From Micrococcales bacterium (GTDB lineage: Bacteria; Actinomycetota; Actinomycetes; Actinomycetales; Microbacteriaceae): 63,157 nt of DNA. Position 1 is the stretch's first letter; every line of letters begins with the position of its first letter. Below are positions 61,622-63,157 of the stretch, in pieces. Under the pieces are notes generated by a model, which made no database searches, was not told where the DNA came from, and was given only the letters and a program-made list of their open reading frames with translations. The stretch lies in the NCBI GenBank assembly GCA_947483795.1, contig CANKLZ010000002.1, positions 1 through 63,157 of the forward strand. The letters run 5' to 3'. Both the position numbers and the translations under genes were made by a program.

Positions 61622-62887
61622 ATGGACCAGGGCAACACCGCATTTGTTTTATTCTCAGCAGCACTCGTGCTTCTCATGACGCCTGGACTTGCTTTCTTTT
61701 ACGGAGGAATGGTCAAGGCCAAAAGCGTAGTTAGCATGATGATGCTATCTTGGGGTTCGCTTGGGCTCGTTGGTGTGCTTTGGGTGCTCTACGGTTATGC
61801 GGTGAGCTTCGCGAGCTCAGATAGTCCAACATTCATAGGAATTCCAGGCTGGTTCGGCATTGATACAGCATCACTGGGACTTAACGCTGAGACTGCGGCA
61901 GCCTTGGAAGAAACTGCAAGTTCTTACCCAACAATGGCCTTCGTCGCCTTCCAAGCTACTTTTGCCATAATCTCGGTTGCACTAATATCTGGAGCCATCG
62001 CAGACAGAGCAAAGTTTGGTGCCTGGATGATTTTCGCTGGCATTTGGGCAACTATTGTCTACTTCCCGGTTGCTAACTGGGTCTTCAATTACGGAACAGC
62101 TGAGGACCACAGTGATGGTGGTTGGCTAGTCCAGTTAGGTGTCATCGACTTTGCCGGTGGTACAGCGGTTCACATTAACGCAGGTGCTGCAGGGCTCGCT
62201 CTTGCCCTTGTTTTAGGAAAACGATTTGGATTCAGTAAAGGTATTACTCAGCCACACAACGTTCCGCTCACCCTCTTAGGAGTTGCGCTACTTTGGTTTG
62301 GTTGGTTTGGTTTCAATGCAGGTAGCGAACTTGGAGCAGATGGTGTTGCTGCGCTTGCTTTTGTAAACACTATGGCAGCGCCATCTGCTGCGATGTTGGG
62401 CTGGGTATTCGTTGAAAAGATTCGTCACGGTAAGGCGACTTCGATAGGAGCAGGTTCCGGAGCAGTGGCAGGACTGGTTGCTATCACCCCTGCCTGTGCA
62501 GTTCTTGATCCGGTATGGGCGATGGTGCTTGGTCTCCTATCGGGAGCCCTGTGTGCTCTAGCGATTGATTTGAAGTTTGCATTAGGTTTCGACGACTCAC
62601 TGGATGTGGTAGGTCTCCACCTTGTCGGCGGCATCCTGGGAACTTTGTTTATTGGAGCTTTCGGTCGAGATGTTGGCTTCGCTTTTGGGAACGACTTCTC
62701 ACAGTTCTGGAAGCAGTTAGTTGGAGCCGGGGCAGTCTTGGTCTACTCCTTCGTGATTGCCTATGCCATAGGTTGGGTTATTGAAAAGACAATGGGCTTC
62801 AGGGTTAAGGCTGAAGACGAAATCGCTGGTATAGACACCGTTGTTCACGGTGAGGAAGCTTATGCTTTCGGCGCTGATAGAGGCTGA
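61622..62887 (+). CDS. amt: Ammonium transporter
   Basis: FFYGGMVKAKSVVSM, VHINAGAAGLAL, VVGLHLVGGILGTLFIG; SD TTGGAGG. Confidence 0.96.
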   Translation: MDQGNTAFVLFSAALVLLMTPGLAFFYGGMVKAKSVVSMMMLSWGSLGLVGVLWVLYGYAVSFASSDSPTFIGIPGWFGIDTASLGLNAETAAALEETASSYPTMAFVAFQATFAIISVALISGAIADRAKFGAWMIFAGIWATIVYFPVANWVFNYGTAEDHSDGGWLVQLGVIDFAGGTAVHINAGAAGLALALVLGKRFGFSKGITQPHNVPLTLLGVALLWFGWFGFNAGSELGADGVAALAFVNTMAAPSAAMLGWVFVEKIRHGKATSIGAGSGAVAGLVAITPACAVLDPVWAMVLGLLSGALCALAIDLKFALGFDDSLDVVGLHLVGGILGTLFIGAFGRDVGFAFGNDFSQFWKQLVGAGAVLVYSFVIAYAIGWVIEKTMGFRVKAEDEIAGIDTVVHGEEAYAFGADRG

Positions 62888-62902
62888 TTCGAGTGATTGA
62901 AT

Positions 62903-62936
62903 GCCCAGGTGTTTTCAACACTTGGGCCTTCTTTTT
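62903..62936 (+). terminator. Intrinsic terminator of amt
   Basis: GCCCAGGTGTT-TTC-AACACTTGGGC followed by CTTCTTTTT. Confidence 0.88.
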
Positions 62937-62987
62937 GACTAAATTTGCCTAAATCGGTTAGGGTTAGGTTGTCTTCTTAGAAGACAT

Positions 62988-63060
62988 GCGGATGTGGCTC
63001 AGTTGGTAGAGCACAACCTTGCCAAGGTTGGGGTCGCGAGTTCGAATCTCGTCATCCGCT
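62988..63060 (+). tRNA. tRNA-Gly (anticodon GCC)
   Basis: Acceptor GCGGATG/CATCCGC; anticodon arm CAACC-TTGCCAA-GGTTG; GAGTTCGAATCTC T-arm. Confidence 0.96.
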
Positions 63061-63092
63061 CGAAGCGGTCTAAACCAAGACTCGTGAAACAT

Positions 63093-63157
63093 GGTGGAGT
63101 GGCTGAGCGGCCCAAAGCAACAGCCTGCAAAGCTGTCAACCCACGGGTTCAAATCCC
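63093..63157 (+). tRNA. tRNA-Cys (anticodon GCA), truncated by the window end
   Basis: GGTGGAGTGGCTGAGCGG...CAGCCTGCAAAGCTG...GGGTTCAAATCCC. Confidence 0.92.

Noticed and set aside
62964-63152. 62-aa minus-strand ORF containing DEIRTRDPNLGKVVLYQLSHIRMSSKKTT
   Set aside because: Well-known artefact: translation of the antisense strand of tRNA genes (here tRNA-Gly/tRNA-Cys)
1-63157. Mobile elements, prophage, CRISPR or toxin-antitoxin systems
   Set aside because: No transposase, integrase, cas, phage or toxin-antitoxin sequences recognised; all large ORFs fit housekeeping or lineage genes

Overview
The window is ordinary chromosomal DNA from a small-genome, moderate-GC actinobacterium. Gene content and order point to Microbacteriaceae, probably a freshwater Luna-type lineage; the taxon is inferred. 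I see no phage, transposon, CRISPR array or classical defence island. Recognisable modules are: a maltose-type ABC transporter; tdk; aceE-fabD-fabH-acpP-fabF; tRNA-Val; an NCS1-like membrane protein; nif3, a zinc-ribbon protein and RNase H/phosphatase; rnpB; ppgK; map; panB; nadE; glnA2-glnE-glnA1; lipB-lipA; the E2/E3 dehydrogenase genes; pepA; PAC2 and MFS; the primary sigma factor; a divergent MurT/GatD pair; topoisomerase IV; sepH; dut; acnA; dxs; rnd; a RibD-like gene, sufE and sseA; zapE; amt; tRNA-Gly and tRNA-Cys. The observations most worth following are: (1) a MurT/GatD pair that has lost the GatD catalytic Cys and the MurT zinc ribbon, suggesting a repurposed peptidoglycan ligase; (2) symmetric shared -10 elements that appear to drive divergent leaderless genes with 17-19 nt between start codons; (3) a 14-nt element shared by the glnA1 and amt upstream regions; (4) an rnpB terminator embedded in the last codons of ppgK; (5) a CTG start and a possible ATT start; (6) five convergent gene pairs whose stop codons share the same 4 bp; (7) an internally duplicated TM1-TM2 unit in the NCS1-like protein; (8) absence of the usual FasR-type regulator between aceE and fabD. 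All comparisons to families are from memory; no searches were run.
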